Source of the DNA: Armatimonadia bacterium
Lineage (GTDB): Bacteria > Armatimonadota > Zipacnadia > Zipacnadales > JABUFB01
Length of the DNA: 61,134 bases
Assembly: GCA_039679385.1 (NCBI GenBank)
Contig: JBDKVB010000153.1
Span: 1-61,134 of the forward strand
Direction of reading: 5' to 3'
The notes below the pieces were generated by a model. The model was not told where the DNA came from. It saw nothing but the letters and a program-made list of their open reading frames with translations, and searched no databases. Shown here one piece after another: positions 41,786 to 49,553 of the stretch (the stretch's first letter is position 1; every line of letters begins with the position of its first letter). The position numbers and the translations under genes are program-made.

Positions 41786-42250
41786 CTACTCGGCGGGTGC
41801 CTGCTCCTGGGCAGCCGCAGCCTCGGCAGCGATCGCTGCAGCCTCGGCCTCGCGGCGCTCCTTGCTCGCCTTCTCGCGCGCCACAACGACGTCGCGCTCC
41901 TGCTCCTTCACGCGAGCCTTCTTGCCCACGCGATCTCGCAGGTAGTACAGCTTGGAGCGGCGGACCTTGCCGTGGCGGACGGTGAGAACGTCGGCAACGA
42001 TCGGGGAGTGCAGCGGGAACAGACGCTCCACGCCGATCCCGTGGGTCACGCGGCGAACGCGAAGGGCTTCGTCGATGCCGCCGCCGCTGCGCCCGATCAC
42101 AACGCCCTCGAAGGCCTGCAGGCGGACACGCTCTTCCTTCCCGGTGCCTTCCTTGACCCTCACCATGACTCGGACGGTGTCGCCAACACGGCAGTCCGGC
42201 GTGCTGCGCTTCATGTGCTTGGCCTGAACATACTTCAGGAGTTCGTGCAT
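41786..42250 (-). CDS. rplS: Ribosomal protein L19
   Basis: A 154-residue bL19 of the 50S subunit. Core features [29 protein letters not shown] and [10 protein letters not shown]. About 35 extra C-terminal residues, rich in Ala, Glu and Arg, go beyond the usual length. ATG 42250 follows GAGGGA. Confidence 0.97.
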   Translation of the reverse strand: MHELLKYVQAKHMKRSTPDCRVGDTVRVMVRVKEGTGKEERVRLQAFEGVVIGRSGGGIDEALRVRRVTHGIGVERLFPLHSPIVADVLTVRHGKVRRSKLYYLRDRVGKKARVKEQERDVVVAREKASKERREAEAAAIAAEAAAAQEQAPAE

Positions 42251-42339
42251 TTTCCGTGTCCCTCGCTCAGATGTTACAACGTGCCAGTTGACGGCGCGGT
42301 TCCCGCGCCGGGAAATGCGCCTGTACAAACCTTCTAGTG

Positions 42340-43068
42340 CTACTCGCCCCGGACTATCTCCGCCAGCAGCCGCTGATCCTCTTTGCTCAGACCTACCTGC
42401 GCCAGCAGCTCCGGCCGGCGCTCATAGGTGCGGCGCAGCGACTCCTTGCGACGCCACCGATTCACCTGCGCATGGTGCCCGCTCACCAACTCCCGGGGCG
42501 CTTCAAGACCCCGAAAGTCCGCTGGACGCGTGTACTGCGGGTGCTCAAGCAACCCCTCTGAGAAGGAGTCCTCCAGCGGTGACTGCTCATTCCCGACAGC
42601 ACCCGGCAGGAGACGCACCACTGCATCAATCAGGATCAGCCCCGGCAGCTCTCCCCCACTGAGCACGTAGTCGCCAACCGAGACCTCCTCCGTGACCAGC
42701 GCATCACAGACCCGCTGATCGATGCCCTCATAGCGCCCGCAGATCATGATCAGCCGCGGCGACCGCGCTAACTGCTGCACCTTGCGTTGCGTCAGCACCT
42801 CCCCGGTCGGTGTGAAGGACACCACCGGAACCGGCTCCCCGCCACGCAACTCCTCAACGGCGGCGAACAGGGGCTCCGGCTTCATCACCATCCCGGGACC
42901 GCCACCATAGGGAGCGTCGTCCACCGTTCGGTGCGCGTCGGTGGTCCAGTCGCGCAGGTCGTGGCAACGGATCTCGACCACTCCGGCGGCTTGTGCCCGG
43001 CCCACGATGCTCAGCTCCAGCGGGCCGGCAAAGAACTCCGGGAAGATCGTCACCACGTCGATGCGCAT
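42340..43068 (-). CDS. trmD: tRNA (guanine37-N1)-methyltransferase
   Basis: A 242-residue SPOUT (trefoil-knot) enzyme that uses SAM to methylate G37 of tRNAs to prevent frameshifting. Conserved [35 protein letters not shown] and D-Y-V-L-S-G-G-E-L. Its ATG overlaps the rimM stop by one base. Confidence 0.98.
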   Translation of the reverse strand: MRIDVVTIFPEFFAGPLELSIVGRAQAAGVVEIRCHDLRDWTTDAHRTVDDAPYGGGPGMVMKPEPLFAAVEELRGGEPVPVVSFTPTGEVLTQRKVQQLARSPRLIMICGRYEGIDQRVCDALVTEEVSVGDYVLSGGELPGLILIDAVVRLLPGAVGNEQSPLEDSFSEGLLEHPQYTRPADFRGLEAPRELVSGHHAQVNRWRRKESLRRTYERRPELLAQVGLSKEDQRLLAEIVRGE

Positions 43069-43595
43069 TATTCCTCTTCTTCAAGGAGCCCGGGAATCGG
43101 CTCGATAACAACCTTCCCGCCGGCGATGTCGATCGACTTCACCACATCCGCGATGGCGGGGATCAGGCAGACCGGCGTCACGTAGACATCGTTGGCGCCT
43201 GTGCGCAGAATGTCTTCTATCCGCCCCAGGTCGCGCCCATCGGTGGTCACAACCTGCAGCCCCAGAATGTCGTGCTCGAAGTAGGTGTCCTGCGGCAGTT
43301 CCACAACGTCCTCGGCGTCAATCTCCAGGATCCCGCCGATCAGCTTCGCGGCCGACTGCCGGTCCTTCACCCCACCCAGCCCCAGGATCATGAGTGACTT
43401 GCTCGTGTGATGCTTGACCGAGCTGACGGTGTAGCGCACCGCCTCACCCTTTGGCATGCGGACCCACAACTGCTTGAGTTCGGCAAAACGCTCGGGGAAG
43501 TCGGTCAGTGGCTGCACCCTGACCTCCCCGTACAGCCCGTGGATGGCGACGATCTCGCCGATCACGAACCGCTCGTCACTGGTTGCTGCCAACAC
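43068..43595 (-). CDS. rimM: Ribosome maturation factor RimM
   Basis: A 175-residue 30S assembly factor with an N-terminal RimM domain ([15 protein letters not shown]) and C-terminal PRC-barrel (residues about 95-170, [15 protein letters not shown]). Start GTG 43595 with an AGGAG 8 nt upstream, overlapping the ylqD 3' end by 20 bp. Confidence 0.95.
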   Translation of the reverse strand: MLAATSDERFVIGEIVAIHGLYGEVRVQPLTDFPERFAELKQLWVRMPKGEAVRYTVSSVKHHTSKSLMILGLGGVKDRQSAAKLIGGILEIDAEDVVELPQDTYFEHDILGLQVVTTDGRDLGRIEDILRTGANDVYVTPVCLIPAIADVVKSIDIAGGKVVIEPIPGLLEEEE

Positions 43596-44067
43596 TCTGG
43601 CTCCTGACTTCCTGGATGAGCTGAGCGACGCTCTCTTCGCCCTCGTCCACGGTCTGGCGCTGGCGTACCTCCACCACGAGGTCGTCCTTGGTGACGATCT
43701 CGATGCCGCCCAGAACCTCGGCGATGTTGTCCCCGACCGATAGCTCGACGTAGCTCTCGAGGGTGCCGCGAACGACCTCGGCCCCGTCTTCCAGCTCCTC
43801 TACCTGGGCCTTGCGCTCGAGGAGGGCGTCCCGCAGCTCCTGCTGCCGGTGCTTCTCGGCCTCAATCTGCTTGCGAACCGCCATTGCCTGCTGCAGATTG
43901 GTGCGCTGCAGGTCGGTGATGTAGGCACGGGTCTGGAAGTCGAGCTGCTGCACACGCTGGTCGACTTCGTCGGCCGCGTTCTGCAGCTCTTCGGCAAGCT
44001 CCTTGCGAAGCTTCTCGGTGACGATGGAACGAAGAAGAACGTTGCGCCTGATGGTTACTGACGACAT
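43576..44067 (-). CDS. ylqD: YlqD family protein
   Basis: A 163-residue, highly charged protein with a long central coiled coil (about 20-110) and a short C-terminal beta-part (G-D-N-I-A-E-V-L-G-G-I-E-I-V-T-K-D-D). The order KH-ylqD-rimM-trmD-rplS is the same as in Bacillus, which supports the assignment more than sequence alone. Function unknown, possibly ribosome-related. ATG 44067 is 8 nt after AGGAGGG. Confidence 0.8.
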   Translation of the reverse strand: MSSVTIRRNVLLRSIVTEKLRKELAEELQNAADEVDQRVQQLDFQTRAYITDLQRTNLQQAMAVRKQIEAEKHRQQELRDALLERKAQVEELEDGAEVVRGTLESYVELSVGDNIAEVLGGIEIVTKDDLVVEVRQRQTVDEGEESVAQLIQEVRSQSVGSNQ

Positions 44068-44180
44068 GCTCTTGCCCTCCTGGGGCATCGGAAGAGTAGC
44101 CGATCCAACGAGACGGAAACCTCGTCACGACCGGGTCAGGCCCTTGGCCTGTTCCCGAACGGGACGCGATTCGCCGCACG

Positions 44181-44198
44181 GCCCCGTCGAGACGGGGC
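44181..44198 (-). other. Hairpin in the KH-ylqD gap
   Basis: GCCCCGTC (44181-44188) pairs with GACGGGGC (44191-44198), at most a 7-bp stem with a tetraloop. No T-run; it lies inside the ribosomal operon and may be a stability or processing element. Confidence 0.35.
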
Positions 44199-44211
44199 TT
44201 CGGTCACACTC

Positions 44212-44442
44212 TTAGGATATGATCTCGACGGTGTGCCGGCGACCATCCGGGCAGGCGACAGCCCGTACGATGGTGCGCAGCGCTTCGGCGATCCGTCCGC
44301 CACGGCCGATGACTTTGCCGAGGTCCTCCTGCGCAACGCTGACCTCGTGCACGACCAGGCTTCCACTCTCGACGGTGTTCACATGCACCTGCTCAGGAGT
44401 GTCAACCAGGCCTTTGACCAGATATGTGACAAGTTCATCCAT
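44212..44442 (-). CDS. khpA: KH-domain RNA-binding protein (KhpA/YlqC)
   Basis: A 76-residue single KH domain with the G-K-V-I-G-R-G-G-R loop that contacts RNA. This size and position between rpsP and ylqD identify the KhpA/YlqC family, which pairs with KhpB in other bacteria to influence cell shape and RNA metabolism. ATG 44442 is 6 nt after AGGAGGG. The 178-bp gap upstream (44443-44620) holds no gene or RNA I can identify. Confidence 0.93.
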   Translation of the reverse strand: MDELVTYLVKGLVDTPEQVHVNTVESGSLVVHEVSVAQEDLGKVIGRGGRIAEALRTIVRAVACPDGRRHTVEIIS

Positions 44443-44620
44443 GGTGCCCTCCTGATCGGGCGCGTCACTCCAGTGACCTTGCATGACTGCACGACGGTCC
44501 TGTGGACCCTTGCCCAGACTCTTGTCGTGGCGCCCTCCGGGCAAGCCTGCAGTCGCCTGCAAGGCAGAGTGGCTCTCGCCTTCCGGTCCCCGCGAGGCTC
44601 ACTGGCGCCGCTAAGGGAAC

Positions 44621-44908
44621 CTACTGACCGGCCTCGGGAGCCGCCGCGTCCTTCGCATCCTTGGAGATCACGATGCCGGCACGCTTGAACAGGTGGTTCA
44701 CGGTGTCAGTGGGGACGGCACCCGTCATGAGCCAGTATAGCGCGCGGTCCTTATTGATCTCGACCGTGGCCGGATCCGTGTTCGGATCGTAGTAGCCGAT
44801 CTCCTCTACCGCTCGCCCGTCCCGCGGCTTGTGCTGGTCCATGATCACTAGGCGATAGTGCGCGTTGTGCTTCGCACCAGTCCTCTTCAAGCGGATTCTT
44901 GTTGCCAA
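44621..44908 (-). CDS. rpsP: Ribosomal protein S16
   Basis: A 95-residue bS16 of the 30S subunit: T-R-I-R-L-K-R-T-G-A-K-H-N-A-H-Y-R-L-V, E-E-I-G-Y-Y-D-P-N-T and W-L-M-T-G-A-V-P-T-D-T-V. The protein must start at TTG 44908, as no ATG or GTG lies at the conserved N-terminus; GGGAG is about 11 nt upstream. A short Ala-rich tail is extra. Confidence 0.95.
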   Translation of the reverse strand: MATRIRLKRTGAKHNAHYRLVIMDQHKPRDGRAVEEIGYYDPNTDPATVEINKDRALYWLMTGAVPTDTVNHLFKRAGIVISKDAKDAAAPEAGQ

Positions 44909-44996
44909 GACCGAACGTCTCCCTTCCAGTGTCACTGCATACCAAAATGATGACGCGACCAATCGCGTCAGTGCTTCTCCGTACCAGGGACCGGGA

Positions 44997-46331
44997 CTAT
45001 CTCATCGGGCCGAAGCGCAGGCCACCTATCTGGAAGCCCTTACCCTTCGCCATCGCACCCATCATCTGCGAGAGCTGGCGGTACTCCTTGAGCAGGATGT
45101 TCACATCCTGAACCGTCGTGCCGCTTCCTCGAGCTATCCGACGCTTGCGACTGGCGTTCAACACGTCCGGGTAGGCGCGCTCGTCCTTCGTCATGGAGGA
45201 GATGATCGCGTCGACCATGTCGAGCTCTCTCTCATCCAGGTCATCCGGCATTGCCGCACCCATCTGCGCGGCACCGGGAATCATCTTCATCAGCTGGTCC
45301 AGCGGCCCCATACTGCGCACCCGCTTGAGGTGCTGGCGGAAGTCCTCCAGGTCGAACTCGGCCTTCAGCAGCTTCTGCTGCAGCTTGGCGGCTTCCTCAG
45401 CATCTACCGCGGACTGGGCACGCTCGATGAGCGTAAGCACGTCGCCCATTCCCAGGATGCGCTGTGCCATCCGGTCGGGATGAAAGACCTCGAGCCCGTC
45501 CATCCGCTCGCTGACGGTCACGAACTTGATGGGCACGCCGGTCACAGACCGCAGCGAAAGGGCTGCACCACCCCGGGCGTCACTGTCCAACTTGGTAAGG
45601 ATCAAACCATCAAGGTGCAGCTTCGTGTTGAACCCGTTGGCGACGTTGACGGCATCCTGACCGGTCATCGAGTCGACGACGAGGAGCGTCTCGACCTCCG
45701 GGAAACTCGCCTCAATGTCAGCGGCTTCCTGCATCATCGCTTCGTCGATCTGCAAGCGACCGGCGGTGTCGATGATCATCGGGTCCATAGCCCGCTCAAC
45801 TGCGTAGGAATGGGCCGCGCGAGCGATCGACACCGGGTTGCTCTCGCCCATCGAGAAGACTTCGACCCCGACCTGGCCTCCGACCTGTTTCAACTGCTCA
45901 ATCGCAGCCGGACGGTAGATGTCGGTCGCGCACAGCAGGGGTCGGGCGCCCTCACGCTTGTAGCTGGCAGCGAGCTTGCCCGCAGTTGTCGTCTTGCCTG
46001 CGCCCTGAAGGCCACACAGCAGGATCACCGTAGGCGGCTTGTCTGCCCGCTTGACCGGAACGGCCGCATCACCCAGCAGGTGAACAAGGTGCCCGTGGAC
46101 GATCTTGACGATCTGCTGCGCCGGGTTCAGCCCCTTGAGGATGTCTTCCCCAAGGGCGGCGTTCTGAATCTCCCGCTGGAAATCCTTAACGACCTGGTAG
46201 TGGACGTCCGCCTCAAGCAGCGCAAGGCGGATTTCCTTGAGCCCCTCCCGAATGTCCTTCTGGCCCAGCTTGCCGTGGCCGCTGAGGCGTTTGAACGCCT
46301 TCTGTAGTCTCTCGGTCAGGGTATCAAACAT
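44997..46331 (-). CDS. ffh: Signal recognition particle protein Ffh
   Basis: A 444-residue SRP54-type GTPase that binds signal sequences and SRP RNA. N domain (about 1-90), G domain with L-Q-G-A-G-K-T-T (G1), D-T-A-G-R-L (G3), T-K-L-D (G4), and Met-rich M domain with S-R-K-R-R-I-A-R-G-S-G-T. The ATG at 46331 matches family length; it has no clear ribosome-binding site. It heads the operon and is followed 88 bp later by rpsP. Confidence 0.97.
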   Translation of the reverse strand: MFDTLTERLQKAFKRLSGHGKLGQKDIREGLKEIRLALLEADVHYQVVKDFQREIQNAALGEDILKGLNPAQQIVKIVHGHLVHLLGDAAVPVKRADKPPTVILLCGLQGAGKTTTAGKLAASYKREGARPLLCATDIYRPAAIEQLKQVGGQVGVEVFSMGESNPVSIARAAHSYAVERAMDPMIIDTAGRLQIDEAMMQEAADIEASFPEVETLLVVDSMTGQDAVNVANGFNTKLHLDGLILTKLDSDARGGAALSLRSVTGVPIKFVTVSERMDGLEVFHPDRMAQRILGMGDVLTLIERAQSAVDAEEAAKLQQKLLKAEFDLEDFRQHLKRVRSMGPLDQLMKMIPGAAQMGAAMPDDLDERELDMVDAIISSMTKDERAYPDVLNASRKRRIARGSGTTVQDVNILLKEYRQLSQMMGAMAKGKGFQIGGLRFGPMR

Positions 46332-46434
46332 TGGTGTATGCCGGGGCGTCCGGCCTCGCGTATTCCTCCCGAAGAGGCCGTGGAACGCCGGCCTCCAGGA
46401 CCTGTCGAAAGCAGTATCAACGGGTAGGCACAAC

Positions 46435-46463
46435 AAAAATGGCCGCCTGCTGAAGCCGGCGGC
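46435..46463 (-). terminator. Terminator-like hairpin in the ffh leader
   Basis: On the minus strand GCCGCC and GGCGGC (46458-46463 and 46442-46447), extended by a GC/GC pair closing TTCA, are followed by CATTTTTG. It lies downstream of the ffh promoter, so it may attenuate the operon or end ychF-like read-through. Confidence 0.55.
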
Positions 46464-46503
46464 ATTCCGGCCCACTCGGACACTCCAGCCCCGCGCGCAG
46501 CTT

Positions 46504-46532
46504 AGTATATTGTAACACCCTGGGGTTGTCAA
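46504..46532 (-). promoter_or_regulatory. Promoter of the ffh operon
   Basis: On the minus strand a perfect TTGACA (46527-46532), 17-bp spacer and TATACT (46504-46509). Predicted start near 46497 gives a leader of about 165 nt. Confidence 0.8.
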
Positions 46533-46607
46533 CCGCGACCCAGAGGTGTCTACAAGCGGTCCACGTGCCACCTGCGCGACGGCTTGTCCGCTTGCGGGCC
46601 CTCACGG

Positions 46608-47657
46608 CTAGCGGCTGAACCGAACCTGGAGAACGTCACCGTCCTGCACGACGTAGTCCTTGCCTTCGACCCGCGTGAACCCCTTCTCCTTGCACGCGTG
46701 CAGCGACCCACCTTCTGCCAGAGCGCCGAAGGGCGTGATCTCAGCCCGGACAAACCCGGCCTGCAGGTCACTATGCACCCTTCCGGCTGCTTCATAGGCC
46801 GTCGAACCGCGCCGCAGCGTCCATCCCCTCGCTTCCGCCTGATTGACTGTGTAGAAGACGAGAAGGTCGAGCAGCGCGAAGCATGCCTGCACAAACCGGT
46901 CACGAGCAGCCGCTTCCAGTCCGTAGTCCTCAAGAAAAGCCTGCTGCTCGTCGGCCGGGAGCTGAGACAGCTCCTCCTCCAACTCCGCGCACAGGACCAG
47001 ATGGGGCAGCCCCAGGGCCGAAGCGCCCTTCACCGTCGAGGAGGCCTTCGCCCCCTTCAGGTCATCCTCGGCCACGTTGCAGACCACCAGGATCGGCATC
47101 AGGCTCAGCGGGCGGAACCCGCTCAGATACCGACGCTCCTCAGAGGTGAAGCGCGACTGCCGCAGGGGCTTGCCTGCGCTGAGCTGGTCACGGCAGCGGT
47201 GCATCAGGTCCATCCGCTGCGGCGTTCGTTCGGCTCTTGGCCCCTTGTTCAGACTCTCCAGATGCTTCTCGATAATGGCCAGGTCGCTCAGCACCATGGC
47301 CAGCATGAGGGTATCCAGATCATCGGCCGGATCGAAGGGGTTGCCTTCGCGGTCGACGCTCCCAAAGCACTGCACGATCAGCGCGAAGGCGTCCACATCC
47401 CCCGACACGGTGTGCAGGGCGAGTTCCTTGCCACCCGGACGGTTCGCACGCAGTGCCTCGAAGTCGACGAAGGTCACATCGGCATAGGTATGCGTCCGGG
47501 GCTTCTCCAGGCGGGCGATCTCGTCGAGACGGGAATCCGGCAGCGGAACTGTCGCCACGGTGCTTCCATGGTGCGTGTCGGCATGGTGACGGCCGCTAAG
47601 CACACGAAAGCAGGTCGTCTTGCCACTACCCGGGAGGCCAACCAGTCCGATCTTCAT
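46608..47657 (-). CDS. YchF/Obg-like GTPase, divergent
   Basis: A 349-residue member of the YchF (OLA1) family of translation-associated ATPases/GTPases. P-loop G-L-P-G-S-G-K-T-T differs from the usual G-L-P-N-V-G-K-S-T. The C-terminal TGS-like part R-G-S-T-A-Y-E-A-A-G-R-V-H-S-D with E-G-K-D-Y-V-V-Q-D-G-D-V follows the family closely. Slightly shorter than canonical YchF (about 363), so it could be a paralogue. ATG follows GGGGGAG. Same strand as sua5 upstream. Confidence 0.85.
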   Translation of the reverse strand: MKIGLVGLPGSGKTTCFRVLSGRHHADTHHGSTVATVPLPDSRLDEIARLEKPRTHTYADVTFVDFEALRANRPGGKELALHTVSGDVDAFALIVQCFGSVDREGNPFDPADDLDTLMLAMVLSDLAIIEKHLESLNKGPRAERTPQRMDLMHRCRDQLSAGKPLRQSRFTSEERRYLSGFRPLSLMPILVVCNVAEDDLKGAKASSTVKGASALGLPHLVLCAELEEELSQLPADEQQAFLEDYGLEAAARDRFVQACFALLDLLVFYTVNQAEARGWTLRRGSTAYEAAGRVHSDLQAGFVRAEITPFGALAEGGSLHACKEKGFTRVEGKDYVVQDGDVLQVRFSR

Positions 47658-47750
47658 GACTCACTCCCCCTGGGGCGCCAGCCTGAGTTGTCTCTTCCGC
47701 GATCACCTGACCTGGTCGATGCCGACCTCCGGCACGTCCAAAACTGGCGG

Positions 47751-48398
47751 CTATCCCTTCTCCAACTGCTTAAGCACGGCCTGGACGTGTGACCAGGGCA
47801 CTGCGCCGCCACGGACCATCCGGGGCTCGTCGCCGCTCATATCCACGACGGTCGAGGGGACCCCTCCCGGACAGCGGTCGGCGGCGAGTATCAGCTCTAT
47901 CTTCCCCGAGAAGTCGCGCCGGACCTCCTGGTGCTCCCGTGCAGCGCGACCGGCGGACGGGTTCGCACTCGTGACCACTACCAGGAAATCGCAGGCCGCG
48001 AGAACCGCCCTGGCAATCGGGTGGTCGGGTACCCGCAAGCCAACCGTCGGACGCCCGGCAGTCACCAGGTCGCTGATCTCAGGCACCTTGGGCAGCACGA
48101 TCGTCAGCGGGCCGGGCCAGTACTTGTCTGCCAGTACCTGGGCAGCCGCAGGCACCCGTGCTGCCGCTCGTTTCAGACTCTCGGCATCCGGCAGCAGGAT
48201 CGGCAGCGGGTTGTCCTCTCGCCGCCCCTTGACCCCGAAGAGCTTGTGAACCGCGGCATCACTGTCGGCACGGGCCGCCAGACCGTACACGGTATCCGTG
48301 GGCATCGCCACGATCCCGCCGGTCGCCAGGACGTGCGAGGCCTCCCGGGCCACCTCCGCCAGATCTCGTTTGAGTGTATCCGCAATGCGTGTGATCAT
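47751..48398 (-). CDS. L-threonylcarbamoyladenylate synthase (Sua5/YrdC)
   Basis: A 215-residue YrdC-domain enzyme that makes threonylcarbamoyl-AMP from Thr, bicarbonate and ATP for t6A37 tRNA modification. Motifs are P-T-D-T-V-Y-G-L, F-G-V-K-G-R, N-P-L-P-I-L, T-S-A-N-P-S-A-G and V-D-M-S-G-D. No C-terminal Sua5 domain. ATG 48398 overlaps the stop of the upstream gene by ATGA. Confidence 0.92.
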   Translation of the reverse strand: MITRIADTLKRDLAEVAREASHVLATGGIVAMPTDTVYGLAARADSDAAVHKLFGVKGRREDNPLPILLPDAESLKRAAARVPAAAQVLADKYWPGPLTIVLPKVPEISDLVTAGRPTVGLRVPDHPIARAVLAACDFLVVVTSANPSAGRAAREHQEVRRDFSGKIELILAADRCPGGVPSTVVDMSGDEPRMVRGGAVPWSHVQAVLKQLEKG

Positions 48399-49504
48399 CC
48401 TGAGTTGCTGCGCCGCCTCTGCTGTATCTTCCCCGTGAAGGGGTCGTAGTCGAGCTCTTCGCAACTGGTACGCGCATCGACCCCTCCCTTGAAGTGGTCG
48501 ATGGTGATGGTCATGTGCCCCCGGGCAGCGTCGTCGACGACGCTGCAGCGACAGCGCTTCTCCGTGCCCTGCCAGACACACACTGCCGTGGCCGCCCCTG
48601 GTGAATCCGGCTCCAACACGAACTCCTCGTCACCAGGCCCCTTGCGAAGCGCAAGCCCGCCGGAAGCCGTGATCTTCAGCTCAAGCCCCACCTTCCCGTG
48701 CAGGTCCACCATCGAGCACCACTCTCCCGGGCCGAAGATGCGACCCGAGCCGGGTATGCCCAGTCCCACGAAGGAGTTGCGCTGCACTCGGCCCTGCTCG
48801 TCCAGGTAGAAGTGGGGCACTTGCGCACCGGGGATGTAGCCGGGCGGGTAGAGCATGATGTGGAAGTGCGGCGGGAAGTCCATGTGCCCGCGTGTCGCGG
48901 CGGTTTCATGGCCTTCGAGCACTATCCGCCCGTCGAAGGGGTTCTCGCTGTTCCGGGGGCTGAAGCCTCCCAGAAGCTTCAGTGCTTCCCGGGCCGCGAA
49001 CAGGAAGTTGTTGTGCGCAGCGATCTGCTTGGCCGGCCAGGGGACCGTCTTGTACTCCCGCTCGCGCCGCATCTCCCAGTTGTGGTGCAAGTCGATAGGC
49101 AGCCCGCCCTCAGGGTCGTCCAGGACCGTCTGGAGGAGCTGTCCGCGACTGGTGTCGGGCACGAGCCGAAACCTGACCTCCTCGCCCGTGGCCCCGAAGG
49201 GGATATCGGTTCGTCCAACCAGGACACGGCTCACCTTCACACCCGGGCAGGTCACCCGTACTTCGGGCAACGCAGTCGGCAGGGCTGCCGTCTCCAGGTT
49301 CCAGTACGCTTCCCACTCGTTCTCGCCGCGGAAGGTCTCCTCGTCGAGTGACTTCCACGCCTGAGCCTGCTCGAGCACTTCCAGCTTCGGCGTCGTCGAG
49401 CAGCGCCCCGACTGAGCCTTGACGATCTTGACGGAGACCACGACGGGCGACGCCGCCAGGGAGACGGTCGCGCAGACCAGCGCGATGGTGAAGGGACCTT
49501 TCAT
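48395..49504 (-). CDS. Exported protein of unknown function with H-F-H motif
   Basis: A 369-residue protein I do not recognise. N-terminal signal peptide (about 1-25). The central part contains R-G-H-M-D-F-P-P-H-F-H-I-M-L-Y-P-P-G-Y, a His cluster that could bind a metal, and G-H-E in an earlier segment; a C-terminal Cys pair C-R-C-S is present. Composition is soluble and beta-rich. GGAGGAG lies 7 nt before the ATG. It ends inside the sua5 start codon and is preceded by the GH95-like gene, so it may act on glycan or be a bystander. Confidence 0.7.
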   Translation of the reverse strand: MKGPFTIALVCATVSLAASPVVVSVKIVKAQSGRCSTTPKLEVLEQAQAWKSLDEETFRGENEWEAYWNLETAALPTALPEVRVTCPGVKVSRVLVGRTDIPFGATGEEVRFRLVPDTSRGQLLQTVLDDPEGGLPIDLHHNWEMRREREYKTVPWPAKQIAAHNNFLFAAREALKLLGGFSPRNSENPFDGRIVLEGHETAATRGHMDFPPHFHIMLYPPGYIPGAQVPHFYLDEQGRVQRNSFVGLGIPGSGRIFGPGEWCSMVDLHGKVGLELKITASGGLALRKGPGDEEFVLEPDSPGAATAVCVWQGTEKRCRCSVVDDAARGHMTITIDHFKGGVDARTSCEELDYDPFTGKIQQRRRSNSG

Positions 49505-49553
49505 GGTCGGTCTCCTCCGATGCGTCGCAGGAATCTCCGTCACCCGGCCAGGT

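Noticed and set aside
44443-44620. SRP RNA in the gap between rpsP and the KH gene
   Set aside because: ACCGGAAGG is seen, but the flanking symmetric loop sequences of the SRP RNA helix 8 are missing.
46431-46500. tRNA-Ser or tRNA-Sec or SRP RNA upstream of ffh (minus strand)
   Set aside because: A D-arm-like CCGAGTGGGCC and a hairpin with TTCA are present, but the hairpin loop is too large for an anticodon arm, no T-arm or acceptor stem follows, and the SRP GGAA tetraloop motif is absent.
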